From: Polaribacter tangerinus
Lineage (GTDB): Bacteria; Bacteroidota; Bacteroidia; Flavobacteriales; Flavobacteriaceae
Length of the DNA: 64,000 nt
Reading direction: 5' to 3'
NCBI RefSeq assembly: GCF_038024095.1
Contig: NZ_CP150668.1
Coordinates: forward strand, 1,488,001-1,552,000
Shown here: positions 27,845-36,149 of the stretch, one piece after another
Layout of the letters: every line of letters starts with the position of its first letter
Numbering within the stretch: position 1 is the stretch's first letter
Notes under the pieces: generated by a model
Seen by the model: only the letters and a program-made list of their open reading frames with translations
The model's database searches: none
What the model was told of the DNA's origin: nothing
Translations under genes and position numbers: made by a program

Positions 27845-28789
27845 ATGTTTAAAATTCTTCATTTAGATGTTAATCATCCGTTGCTTATAAACCAACTGAC
27901 AAATGCTGGTTTTACCAATGATGAAGATTATACATCTTCGAAAGAAGACGTTATAAAAAAAATTAATTTGTATGACGGAATAGTTATCCGAAGTCGTTTT
28001 TCTATTGATCAAGAATTTATTAAAAAAGCATCTCGCTTAAAGTTTATTGCTCGTGTTGGCGCTGGACTAGAAAATATAGATTGTGATTTTGCTTCTTCGA
28101 AAAATATAGCCCTAATTGCAGCTCCTGAAGGTAACAGAAACGCTGTTGGAGAACATTCGTTAGCAATGCTTTTGTCTTTGTTTAACAAACTAAATAAAGC
28201 GGATAAGGAGGTAAAAGAAGGTACATGGTTACGGGAAGAAAATAGAGGTTTAGAGCTAGACGGAAATACAATAGGCTTAATTGGTTATGGGAATATGGGA
28301 AAATCGTTTGCAAAAAAACTTCGTGGTTTCGATGTAAAAGTACTTTGCTATGATATTAAACCAAATGTAGGAGATGAAAATGCCACACAAGTATCATTAA
28401 AAAAACTCCAAGAAGAGGCTACTATTGTAAGTTTACATACACCAGAAACACCTCTTACAAAAAAAATGATACATACAGAGTTTATCAGAAAATTTAAAAA
28501 CAATATCTGGCTTGTAAATACTGCAAGAGGTAGCGCTGTTGTTACGAATGATCTCGTCTTAGCATTAAAAGAGGGTAAAATAAAAGGAGCAGGATTAGAT
28601 GTTTTAGAATATGAAAATTCCTCTTTTGAAAACCTATTTACTTCAAATGATTTACCTCACGCTTTTGAATATTTAATACGTTCAGATAATGTAATTCTTA
28701 CGCCACATATTGCAGGATGGACCATAGAAAGTAAAGAAAAGCTAGCTCAGACTATTGTAGATAAAATTATAAAAAATAACTATATGTAG
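27845..28789 (+). CDS. D-isomer-specific 2-hydroxyacid dehydrogenase (phosphoglycerate dehydrogenase-like)
   Basis: 314 residues from ATG at 27845. An in-frame ATG at 27809 lies inside panB and would add 12 poorly conserved residues. FKILHLDVNHP opens the substrate domain; RVGAGLENID is followed by the NAD-binding GLIGYGNMGKSFAKKL, the NTARGSAVV active-site region and TPHIAGWT with the catalytic His; the Arg is near VNTARG and the Glu near LDVLEYEN. It reduces or oxidises a 2-hydroxy/2-keto acid with NAD. Overall it looks like short SerA homologs lacking the ACT domain; the true substrate is unknown. It starts 1 bp after the panB stop codon. Confidence 0.88.
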   Translation: MFKILHLDVNHPLLINQLTNAGFTNDEDYTSSKEDVIKKINLYDGIVIRSRFSIDQEFIKKASRLKFIARVGAGLENIDCDFASSKNIALIAAPEGNRNAVGEHSLAMLLSLFNKLNKADKEVKEGTWLREENRGLELDGNTIGLIGYGNMGKSFAKKLRGFDVKVLCYDIKPNVGDENATQVSLKKLQEEATIVSLHTPETPLTKKMIHTEFIRKFKNNIWLVNTARGSAVVTNDLVLALKEGKIKGAGLDVLEYENSSFENLFTSNDLPHAFEYLIRSDNVILTPHIAGWTIESKEKLAQTIVDKIIKNNYM

Positions 28790-28820
28790 CTGTTTTTTAA
28801 ACACTTACACAAAATAACAC

Positions 28821-29219
28821 ATGCGTTTTCTATCAAATTTTCCTGCAGAAGTTTTAATTCTTACTTTTTTAAGCATTACGTATGTAATGTCAAGTTTTGA
28901 AAAAATTACAGACTTTAAAGGAAATGTAACTTTTATTAAAGCACATTTTAAAAGCTCTCCGCTACAAAAATATGTTTCACAATTACTAATTGTTTTATTG
29001 ATATTAGAAGTTTTGGCTTCCACATTAATGCTATTTGGGATTTATCAATTGTATACCTCTGAAAAAAAAGAAATAGCATTACTAGGAACACAAGTTTCTG
29101 CAATAGTGCTACTTTTTTTATTAATCGGTCAACGGCTAGCAAAAGATTATCAAGGCGCCATGTCGTTAACTGTATATTTTACATTAACTGTTTTTGCTGT
29201 TTTTTTATTAAATAACTAA
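28821..29219 (+). CDS. DoxX-like membrane protein
   Basis: 132 residues with four predicted membrane helices. FPAEVLILTFLSITYVMSSFEKITDFKGNVTFIKAHF resembles the DoxX/MauE helix 1-loop region, in which a small membrane protein carries a conserved K-x-x-D/N and F/H pattern. DoxX proteins are membrane subunits of varied oxidoreductases. No partner is seen here. Function unknown. Confidence 0.7.
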   Translation: MRFLSNFPAEVLILTFLSITYVMSSFEKITDFKGNVTFIKAHFKSSPLQKYVSQLLIVLLILEVLASTLMLFGIYQLYTSEKKEIALLGTQVSAIVLLFLLIGQRLAKDYQGAMSLTVYFTLTVFAVFLLNN

Positions 29220-29258
29220 TTCTTATAGTAAAAAATATTTCTATTACAAAAAGTTATT

Positions 29259-29337
29259 AAAAACGGCTTAGAAATAACCGTTTTTAAAAGGTTTTAAATA
29301 TTTTTGATATATAATCATATCAAAAACACAAAAACGG
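29259..29337. terminator. Nested bidirectional terminator between convergent genes
   Basis: Two alternative hairpins share one arm: AAAAACGG (29259-29266) with CCGTTTTT (29278-29285), or that arm with AAAAACGG at 29330-29337. An inner 10-bp stem TTTTTGATAT/ATATCAAAAA lies at 29301-29326. The A/T runs suit termination from both the DoxX-like gene (+) and the methyltransferase (-). Nothing else is seen in the 29220-29359 gap. Confidence 0.6.
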
Positions 29338-29359
29338 TTTTAAAACAGCTTAAAAGGTG

Positions 29360-30220
29360 TTATTTTTTATTTTTGATTATGTATATGAGAGAAGAATACT
29401 CAGATGTCCTTTTTGCTTTTAAATTTGAAATAAAACCTCTGTAAACTGCTTTTACAAAACTCATTTTACTTCTCTTATATTTTTCACTAAGCAAGGAAAC
29501 ATAAAATGCATCAAATTTCATTGGAAGTACTTTTTCTACTTCCATAGAAACATCAGAAAAAAGCAACTGTATGCTTTTTTGAGAAAAATGCCATACATGT
29601 CGTGGTACGTCAAATGCTGCCCAATGTTCTTTATAATAATTTGCATCATAACTTTTATAATTGGGTACAGCAATTACTAATTTTCCATCCTCTTTTAAAA
29701 GGTTTTTTAGAGTTAGCGTATAATCTTGTAAATTATGTACATGTTCTAAAACATGCCACAAAGTAATTACATCATATTTTTTACCAGATAGTTCGGTTGT
29801 ATTTTCATTTAAAAAAAGACCCTTTTTTTGAGCCGACTCTCTAGCAATTAAACTTGGCTCGATTCCGAATATTTTCCAATCATTACTTTTACAAACTTTT
29901 AAAAAATCTCCTGTTCCTGCTCCAACATCTAAAATAGTTTTTTGTGCTGTTTGAAAAGAATTAATCAAAGATAATTTTTGCTTTAAAGTATAATTTTTTA
30001 CGATTTGATAAATCTTATCTAAAAAAGATTTTTTACTATCTGTGTGGGAAATATAATTTTCGCTTTTATAATATTCTGCTAAGTTTTTCGGAACTGGCTT
30101 CGTAGCTAAAAAATCGTATTTTGAATGATAATAAAGTTCAAAATTTTCTTTAGAAAAAGCATAATCTTTACAAGAAAGGAAATGTGTTAAGTTTGAATAA
30201 AGATTTTTATTATCGTCCAA
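29360..30220 (-). CDS. Class I SAM-dependent methyltransferase
   Basis: 286 residues. AEYYKSENYISHTD near the start, then motif I TILDVGAGTGDFLKVC, acidic IFGIEPS and motif IV DVITLWHVLEHVHNLQDYTLTLKNLLKEDGKLVIAVPN. The H-V-L-E-H and P-R-H-V-W-H-F segments are those of Methyltransf_23-type enzymes, which often modify lipid or polysaccharide precursors. The substrate is unknown. It lies 58 bp downstream of mnmG on the same strand, with a parS-like palindrome in the gap. Confidence 0.88.
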   Translation of the reverse strand: MDDNKNLYSNLTHFLSCKDYAFSKENFELYYHSKYDFLATKPVPKNLAEYYKSENYISHTDSKKSFLDKIYQIVKNYTLKQKLSLINSFQTAQKTILDVGAGTGDFLKVCKSNDWKIFGIEPSLIARESAQKKGLFLNENTTELSGKKYDVITLWHVLEHVHNLQDYTLTLKNLLKEDGKLVIAVPNYKSYDANYYKEHWAAFDVPRHVWHFSQKSIQLLFSDVSMEVEKVLPMKFDAFYVSLLSEKYKRSKMSFVKAVYRGFISNLKAKRTSEYSSLIYIIKNKK

Positions 30221-30241
30221 TTTTTGATATTTATTTTAATT

Positions 30242-30257
30242 TGTTCCACGAGGAACA
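30242..30257. other. parS-like ParB-binding site, imperfect copy
   Basis: TGTTCCACGAGGAACA differs at one base from TGTTCCACGTGGAACA, the Pseudomonas-type parS sequence. It is in the gap between mnmG and the next methyltransferase gene. With a 6-bp stem and 4-nt loop it could also fold as a hairpin in the mRNA, so ParB binding is an inference. Confidence 0.5.
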
Positions 30258-30278
30258 TTGCTTTTTTTTTAAAACTTT

Positions 30279-32156
30279 TTACCTACCCATATACACTAAA
30301 AGAACAGAAATATCACTTGGCGAAACACCACTAATTCTGCTTGCTTGAGAAATGGAAGTTGGTCTAATTTTATTTAACTTTTCTCTTGCTTCAAAAGATA
30401 ATGATTTCACTTTTTCATACTTAAAAGAATCTGGAATAATAACATTTTCTAAGCGATTAAGTTTGTCTGCATTATTTTTTTCTTTTTCTATATAGCCAGA
30501 ATATTTTAAATGAATAACAGCTTGTTCGATAGCCTCTTTATCGATATTATTTTCCTTTAAAAAAGTAGTTAATTTTGTCAATCCGTTGAAATCAGAAAAA
30601 TTTAACTGTGGTCTAGAAGCAATCTTATACAACTTCATAGATTGATTAATCAGAGCCAAATTCTTTGAAGCCAAAATAGGATTAATTTCATTTTCGGTAA
30701 CACTCGTTTTTTGAAGAAAGTCGATTAATAGATCGGCGTTCTCTTGCTTTTTTTGAACCCTATCCATTCGCTCTTTTGATGCGAGACCTAATTTATAACC
30801 AATGGGTGTTAATCTTAAATCGGCATTATCTTGCCTTAACAAAGTTCTATATTCTGCTCTTGAGGTAAACATTCTGTAGGGCTCTTCTGTACCTTTTGTA
30901 ATTAAGTCATCAATTAAAACTCCTATGTAGGCTTCGTTTCTTTTTAAAATAAAAGGTTCTTTGTTTTTTACTTTTAGAGCTGCATTAACGCCGGCCATCA
31001 AACCTTGTGCAGCTGCTTCTTCATAACCTGTAGTACCATTAATTTGACCTGCAAAAAATAAATTTTTGATACGTTTGGTTTCTAAGGAATGTGTTAATTG
31101 TGTTGGTGGAAAATAATCATACTCAATAGCATATCCGTAACGTAAAAACTTTACATTTTCGAAACCAGCAATTGCGCGAATAGCTTTGTCTTGTATATCT
31201 TCTGGCAAGGAAGTAGAAAAACCATTTACATACATTTCTACGGTAGTCCAACCTTCGGGTTCAACAAAAATTTGATGTCTTTCTTTCGTTGCAAAACGGT
31301 CAATCTTATCTTCTACAGAAGGGCAATATCTTGGACCCGTAGACTGAATTCTTCCATTAAACATTGGAGACCTATCGAAACCTTCTCTTAGCAAATCATG
31401 AACCTTTTTATTTGTATAAGTTAAGTAACAAGAACGCTGATTTGTAAGTGCTTTAGAGGTTGGTAAATAAGAAAATTTTTCTGTTTCATTGTCTCCTGGT
31501 TGTTCTTCCATTTTAGAATAATCTAAAGATCTACCATCTACTCTTGGCGGGGTACCTGTTTTCATTCTTCCTGCTTCAAAACCTTTTTTAATCAGGTCTT
31601 CTGTAATTCCTGTAGAAGCACCTTCTCCTGCTCTTCCTCCTCCAAAACTCTTATCACCAATATGAATTAAACCATTTAAAAATGTACCTGCGGTAATAAT
31701 AACAGTTTTTGCTTTAATGGATAAACCTAAAGCAGTTTTAACACCAACCACAACATCTCCTTCAAACAATAAGCCGTTAACAGAATCTTGATAAAAATCT
31801 AAATTAGGTGTTTGCTCTAACATTGTTCGCCAACATTCTGCAAACTGCATTCTATCGGATTGCGCTCTCGGACTCCACATTGCAGGGCCTTTCGATTTAT
31901 TGAGCATTTTAAACTGTATAGCCGTTTTATCTGTAACAATTGCACTATATCCACCCAAAGCATCAATTTCTCGTACAATTTGACCTTTTGCAATTCCGCC
32001 CATAGCAGGATTACAACTCATTTGTGCAATGTTTTGTAAGTTGGTTGTTATAAGTAATGTGTGTGCACCCATATTGGCACTTGCTGCAGCAGCTTCACTA
32101 CCTGCGTGACCTCCACCGACCACGATAACATCAAATGTTGTTGAAAATAAACTCAT
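30279..32156 (-). CDS. mnmG: tRNA uridine-5-carboxymethylaminomethyl(34) synthesis enzyme MnmG
   Basis: 625 residues, normal length. N-terminal FAD-binding VIVVGGGHAGSEAAAASA, then SCNPAMGGIAKGQIVREID, GTFLNGLIHIGD, the TGTPPRVDGRSLD motif, and a C-terminal helical domain ending SVLLVYMGR. With MnmE it builds the cmnm5 modification at the wobble uridine of certain tRNAs. mnmG (gidA) is often near the replication origin and parS sites in bacteria; here the gaps on both sides carry parS-like palindromes. Confidence 0.97.
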   Translation of the reverse strand: MSLFSTTFDVIVVGGGHAGSEAAAASANMGAHTLLITTNLQNIAQMSCNPAMGGIAKGQIVREIDALGGYSAIVTDKTAIQFKMLNKSKGPAMWSPRAQSDRMQFAECWRTMLEQTPNLDFYQDSVNGLLFEGDVVVGVKTALGLSIKAKTVIITAGTFLNGLIHIGDKSFGGGRAGEGASTGITEDLIKKGFEAGRMKTGTPPRVDGRSLDYSKMEEQPGDNETEKFSYLPTSKALTNQRSCYLTYTNKKVHDLLREGFDRSPMFNGRIQSTGPRYCPSVEDKIDRFATKERHQIFVEPEGWTTVEMYVNGFSTSLPEDIQDKAIRAIAGFENVKFLRYGYAIEYDYFPPTQLTHSLETKRIKNLFFAGQINGTTGYEEAAAQGLMAGVNAALKVKNKEPFILKRNEAYIGVLIDDLITKGTEEPYRMFTSRAEYRTLLRQDNADLRLTPIGYKLGLASKERMDRVQKKQENADLLIDFLQKTSVTENEINPILASKNLALINQSMKLYKIASRPQLNFSDFNGLTKLTTFLKENNIDKEAIEQAVIHLKYSGYIEKEKNNADKLNRLENVIIPDSFKYEKVKSLSFEAREKLNKIRPTSISQASRISGVSPSDISVLLVYMGR

Positions 32157-32164
32157 AATTGAAT

Positions 32165-32180
32165 AGTTCCACGTGAAACT
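32165..32180. other. parS-like ParB-binding site
   Basis: Core GTTCCACGTGAAAC (32166-32179) matches the widely conserved parS consensus GTTNCACGTGAAAC at every fixed position. It lies 9 bp upstream of the mnmG start codon, in the gap after ybeY. No parA or parB gene is in this window. Confidence 0.72.
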
Positions 32181-32201
32181 TGTATTTTAATTAATTGAAA
32201 A

Positions 32202-32615
32202 TCAATAATTTAATATTGATAAAGCGGCGTTTTCTTCGATAGTCATCTGCTCTTGTTCTTTAGTTGTTTTATCTTTAAAACCACAATAATGTAACACTCC
32301 ATGTATCATAACACGGTGTAGCTCATTATCAAATGACACATTATACGTTGTGGCATTATCTGCTACACGATCTACAGAAATATAAATATCGCCATTAATT
32401 AAGTTTCCAAGACAATTATCGAAACTTATAATATCTGTAAGCGTATCATGGTTTAAAAATTGTACATTCAATTTATGCAGATAATCATCGTCACAAAAAA
32501 TATAATTAATTTCTCCTTGCTCAAAACCGTGATTGTCGATAACTCTAGAAATCCAAGCCTGTAGAACATCCGATTTATCAATTGAAAAATCTGTTTCGTA
32601 ATTAAATGTAATCAT
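32202..32615 (-). CDS. ybeY: Endoribonuclease YbeY (rRNA maturation)
   Basis: 137 residues, usual length. Contains FLNHDTLTDIISFDN and the metal-binding MIHGVLHYCGFKDK: two His of the H-x3-H part are present, while the third metal ligand, usually His in GYDH, is Asp in this FKD form, as seen in other Bacteroidota. It takes part in 16S rRNA 3'-end processing and ribosome quality control. It lies 3 bp after the DUF4175 gene and upstream of mnmG, so it is probably in the same operon. Confidence 0.92.
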   Translation of the reverse strand: MITFNYETDFSIDKSDVLQAWISRVIDNHGFEQGEINYIFCDDDYLHKLNVQFLNHDTLTDIISFDNCLGNLINGDIYISVDRVADNATTYNVSFDNELHRVMIHGVLHYCGFKDKTTKEQEQMTIEENAALSILNY

Positions 32616-32618
32616 AAA

Positions 32619-35600
32619 TCAATCGTTCTTTTGTTCAGAAAAGTAATTACGCACTTTTACTTTATAAATTTGGTGCAAAGGTAATGATTGTCTGTTTAAA
32701 ATTTCAATTTCATTAAAAAACTGCTTTTTAAAATTAAGCGCTTTAACAGAATTTCCAATAGAAGTTTTTTTGTTCGAAATAGATTGTCTTTTAGAATCGA
32801 AACCTTGTTCTTTAGAAGCTGTTTCTAACTTTAATAATTGGTATTCTAGTAAGTTCATTTTATTAAAAGAAGGTGATGAAAAACCTCTTTCTAGAATATC
32901 ATTCTCTAACTCTTCCATAGTTTTTAATGCTTTTTTTGCCATAGAACCAGATTTCGAACCTTTGTCTATTGCCCCTTCCTTAATAGCGTTTTCTAATGCT
33001 TGCCTTAATTGTGCTTGTTGTTTGTAAATCTGAAATAATTCTTGATCAGACTCAGATTCTGAACCATTAGAATTCCCTTCTTTGGTATTAATAGTATTTG
33101 AACCAGGCTTAGTTCCTGATCCACTTCTACTATTATTACCCTCGTTACCTTTGTTATCTTGTTTACCTTGTTTTGAAGTACCAGCTTTTTCTTCTCCTGG
33201 TGATTTTTTGTCACCTTTACTGGAGCCTTTTTGCATACTTTTATTTAAATTTTGTTGCTTTTTTATAATATCTGGCAAACTAAATCCTTGACCTTTTCCC
33301 TTTCCTTTACCTGGCTTTATTTGAGCATTTTGCATACCGTTAAGGGTGTTGCTTAAATAATCTGCTAATTTATTCGTTGAAGTCATAACATAGCGTTGAT
33401 TAGAAATTCCGTTAGAAAATCTATTCTCGGAGAAATTGTCTAAAGCAGCTTCTAAATTATAATGAGTATTGGATAAATTGTCTTGTATTGTGATAGAAAT
33501 TTTAGGTAATCGCATCGATAGCACATATAAACTGTCATCAATATGCTGAAAATAAGTACGAATGTCATGCTGACGTTTTAATGAGGAACCAAAATCGGGA
33601 TGAGTAGTTGACAAATCTGAAAAACGATTCATTAAGTTTTCTTGTTTAAATGAAAAAGTAACTAGATTTTCTAAAATGTTTCGGAGGTCTTCCATATTCT
33701 CTTGAATAGTTTCACCCTGCATCTCCATCATTGCATTCTCTAATTTAGAGGCCATTTTATTCATCTGCTCAGAAGACTTTTTCTGACTCATTTTAGCTTT
33801 TTTTGCTTCCTTAGTGCTTAAGCTTTGTTCCGCTGATTTAAGAGAATTATCAATCTTTTCTTTGTCAGAATCTAAGTTTGGTATCTCCATAGATTCCTTT
33901 AACTTTTCATTATCCTTAGAAAGTGTAGATAGTTCATTTTTCAAAAGAGTAAACGTTTTAGAAATATCTTTTTGTTTTTCAATTTCTGGAGTTTCAGACA
34001 ATGATAACTTTTCTTGCTTTTTAGAAAGATCTTTTAATTTATTAGCAATTTGCATAGCTTTTTGTTCTACATAAAAACGTTTGGTAAGTTCTAACATACG
34101 TTCTAAACTTCTTTCTCTTTGCTTATTTTGTTGTGCAAGTTGCTTGGCTTTTTGTAACAAGTTTTCTTTGTCTAGCTTGTCTGCCATTTTAGATAATTCT
34201 TCTAGTAATTTTTGTTCTTTGGCAGATTTTTTAAACTCTTCTAAACGTTGCTGTAATACTTCCTTTTTATCTTTTAAATCTGATGTTGCTTCTTTAATAT
34301 CTTCTAAATTTTGTTGAAGTTTTTCTGTCTGACGTTCCATCATATTAGTATACTTCTCTTGTCTATTTAAAAATTTATCAATCTTTTTTCTATCATTCCA
34401 TTCCAGTCTTTTTTTATGCTGAATATCATTTTTAAGAGACTGTAAAGATTGTTGTTCTTGTTGTTGTTGATTAAGGGAGTTTTGTAAATTATTAATAGAA
34501 TTTTTTTGTTCTTCTAACAGCTCATCAGACAATTCTTCTTCGGTTTTTAGGCGATAATTAAAGATTTTAGAAATGGATTTTTTAGGGCCATTTACAGCAT
34601 CATTGTCAAAAACCTGAAAAAAGAATTCGTAATTGGTTCCTTCTGTTAGAGACAATCCTTCAGGAAATGAGTAAAAAAAGTTTTGAATAGTACTATTGTT
34701 AACCGATAACGGATACACTTTTTTATCCAATGGATTCGTAGCTGCATAATGCACCAATTCTAACCTTGTAAGTCCATAATCGTCGGAAACTTGTCCGCCG
34801 AACTGTGCAAAACCTCTCGATATACTATCAATATTCGTTTGAACGGAAATAGTAGGATATTCATCTTTAACAACGCCAATAGAATATTGTAATTTTTCAA
34901 AGTTTTTTAACGAAGTATTAGAGGAACTAATTTCATATTTAATTGGAGAATATAAGCGTTTCGAAAAAGTAAAAGTGGTATCGTTACGTTTTATAAAATG
35001 ATGAAAACTATCCTTTGAAGAAAAGGTAATTGAATCGGTATGAATAGCCTCTACATTCCATGTTATTTTTGTTCCTTCTGGTACAACTATATTGGATGTG
35101 TTTAAGAGTTTTTCTGGTTGTTTTTTTAAATAATTAGGGTAAGAAATTCGGAGAAATATATTTTGAATGGTAGGTGTTTTTATTACATTAAGGGTAAAGT
35201 TATCAGAAAAAACAGTGTTTGCAGCAATAAAAAAATCAATAGACTCTTGAACATTGGTAAATGTGTATGAAAAACTACCATCAGATAATTGATCTAAATA
35301 ATATACCTGATTTTTAAAATAAATCTGTGCTTCTGATGGCATAACTTTTCCGTGAGCCGCAAAAGAAACAGTATACGATTTTCCTTGAATTACTTCTAAA
35401 GAGGTGTTTTGAAGTTTCCAATTAAAAGGAGCTGGTGGTTGATAAACTTGTGTATAATTAACCACCCTATTTAAACTTTTAGTAAATACCTCTACTTTAT
35501 CTGTAAGGTAAACTAAAAGGACAATAACTATAGGAAGAAATACAAGTTTTAGGTATTTAGTATTCTCTTTAAAATCTATTGCTTTAAGAAACGGAATTGG

Positions 35601-36008
35601 TTGCAATTCTTTAGATTTTTGTTCGATACTTGCTAAAAGTAAATCGGATTGGTTGTGAGAAGATTGTAATTGTAAAATATTCAATAATTTATCATTAACC
35701 TCTAAAAAGTGACTTCCAATGATTGAAGATGCATCTGCTAAAGAAATGCCTTTTCGAATACCTAATAGTTTAAAAATTGGAAAAGCAATAAAACGAATCA
35801 CTAAAAAACTTTCAACACAAACAAATAACCAAAAAAATACGGTTCTAAAAAAGGAGTTTAACCAAAGAAAATGTTCTACAAATAAAGTAAAAATAAGATA
35901 TAATAAACCAAAAGAAAAAAACAATAATGTTCCTTTTATCAGTTCGTTTAAATAATACTTTTTTATAAACTGATGTAATTTTTCTTCTATTTGTAAAAAT
36001 GTACTCAT
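32619..36008 (-). CDS. DUF4175-family large membrane-anchored coiled-coil protein
   Basis: 1129 residues from ATG at 36008 (an upstream in-frame ATG at 36017 adds only three residues). Two or three N-terminal membrane helices (about 25-80 and about 145-165), a long beta-rich region (about 190-490), then an extended Gln/Lys/Glu-rich coiled coil (about 495-740), a low-complexity Gly/Ser/Lys segment (about 910-1010) and a helical tail. The layout is that of DUF4175 proteins conserved in Flavobacteria. No catalytic motif is recognised. It is probably a periplasm-facing structural or regulatory protein. It leads the ybeY-mnmG operon and is divergent from gltX. Confidence 0.82.
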   Translation of the reverse strand: MSTFLQIEEKLHQFIKKYYLNELIKGTLLFFSFGLLYLIFTLFVEHFLWLNSFFRTVFFWLFVCVESFLVIRFIAFPIFKLLGIRKGISLADASSIIGSHFLEVNDKLLNILQLQSSHNQSDLLLASIEQKSKELQPIPFLKAIDFKENTKYLKLVFLPIVIVLLVYLTDKVEVFTKSLNRVVNYTQVYQPPAPFNWKLQNTSLEVIQGKSYTVSFAAHGKVMPSEAQIYFKNQVYYLDQLSDGSFSYTFTNVQESIDFFIAANTVFSDNFTLNVIKTPTIQNIFLRISYPNYLKKQPEKLLNTSNIVVPEGTKITWNVEAIHTDSITFSSKDSFHHFIKRNDTTFTFSKRLYSPIKYEISSSNTSLKNFEKLQYSIGVVKDEYPTISVQTNIDSISRGFAQFGGQVSDDYGLTRLELVHYAATNPLDKKVYPLSVNNSTIQNFFYSFPEGLSLTEGTNYEFFFQVFDNDAVNGPKKSISKIFNYRLKTEEELSDELLEEQKNSINNLQNSLNQQQQEQQSLQSLKNDIQHKKRLEWNDRKKIDKFLNRQEKYTNMMERQTEKLQQNLEDIKEATSDLKDKKEVLQQRLEEFKKSAKEQKLLEELSKMADKLDKENLLQKAKQLAQQNKQRERSLERMLELTKRFYVEQKAMQIANKLKDLSKKQEKLSLSETPEIEKQKDISKTFTLLKNELSTLSKDNEKLKESMEIPNLDSDKEKIDNSLKSAEQSLSTKEAKKAKMSQKKSSEQMNKMASKLENAMMEMQGETIQENMEDLRNILENLVTFSFKQENLMNRFSDLSTTHPDFGSSLKRQHDIRTYFQHIDDSLYVLSMRLPKISITIQDNLSNTHYNLEAALDNFSENRFSNGISNQRYVMTSTNKLADYLSNTLNGMQNAQIKPGKGKGKGQGFSLPDIIKKQQNLNKSMQKGSSKGDKKSPGEEKAGTSKQGKQDNKGNEGNNSRSGSGTKPGSNTINTKEGNSNGSESESDQELFQIYKQQAQLRQALENAIKEGAIDKGSKSGSMAKKALKTMEELENDILERGFSSPSFNKMNLLEYQLLKLETASKEQGFDSKRQSISNKKTSIGNSVKALNFKKQFFNEIEILNRQSLPLHQIYKVKVRNYFSEQKND

Positions 36009-36122
36009 ATAACACATAAAAATACTGTTTCTTACAGAAATATCAACTACTTTTTTGTTAAATGAATTTTTAAAGAAAATTATATTTTTAAAAGTGGCAT
36101 TTCTATTCTCTTTTTTAAAAAC

Positions 36123-36130
36123 TATCTTTG
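36123..36130 (+). promoter_or_regulatory. Putative -7 promoter element of gltX
   Basis: TATCTTTG, an exact TAnnTTTG match, 19 bp before the gltX ATG. Confidence 0.55.
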
Positions 36131-36149
36131 CACCTTTAAAATAAAAAAA

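Noticed and set aside
28805..29142. Minus-strand ORFs opposite the DoxX-like gene
   Set aside because: They are antisense to a gene with a clear helix pattern.
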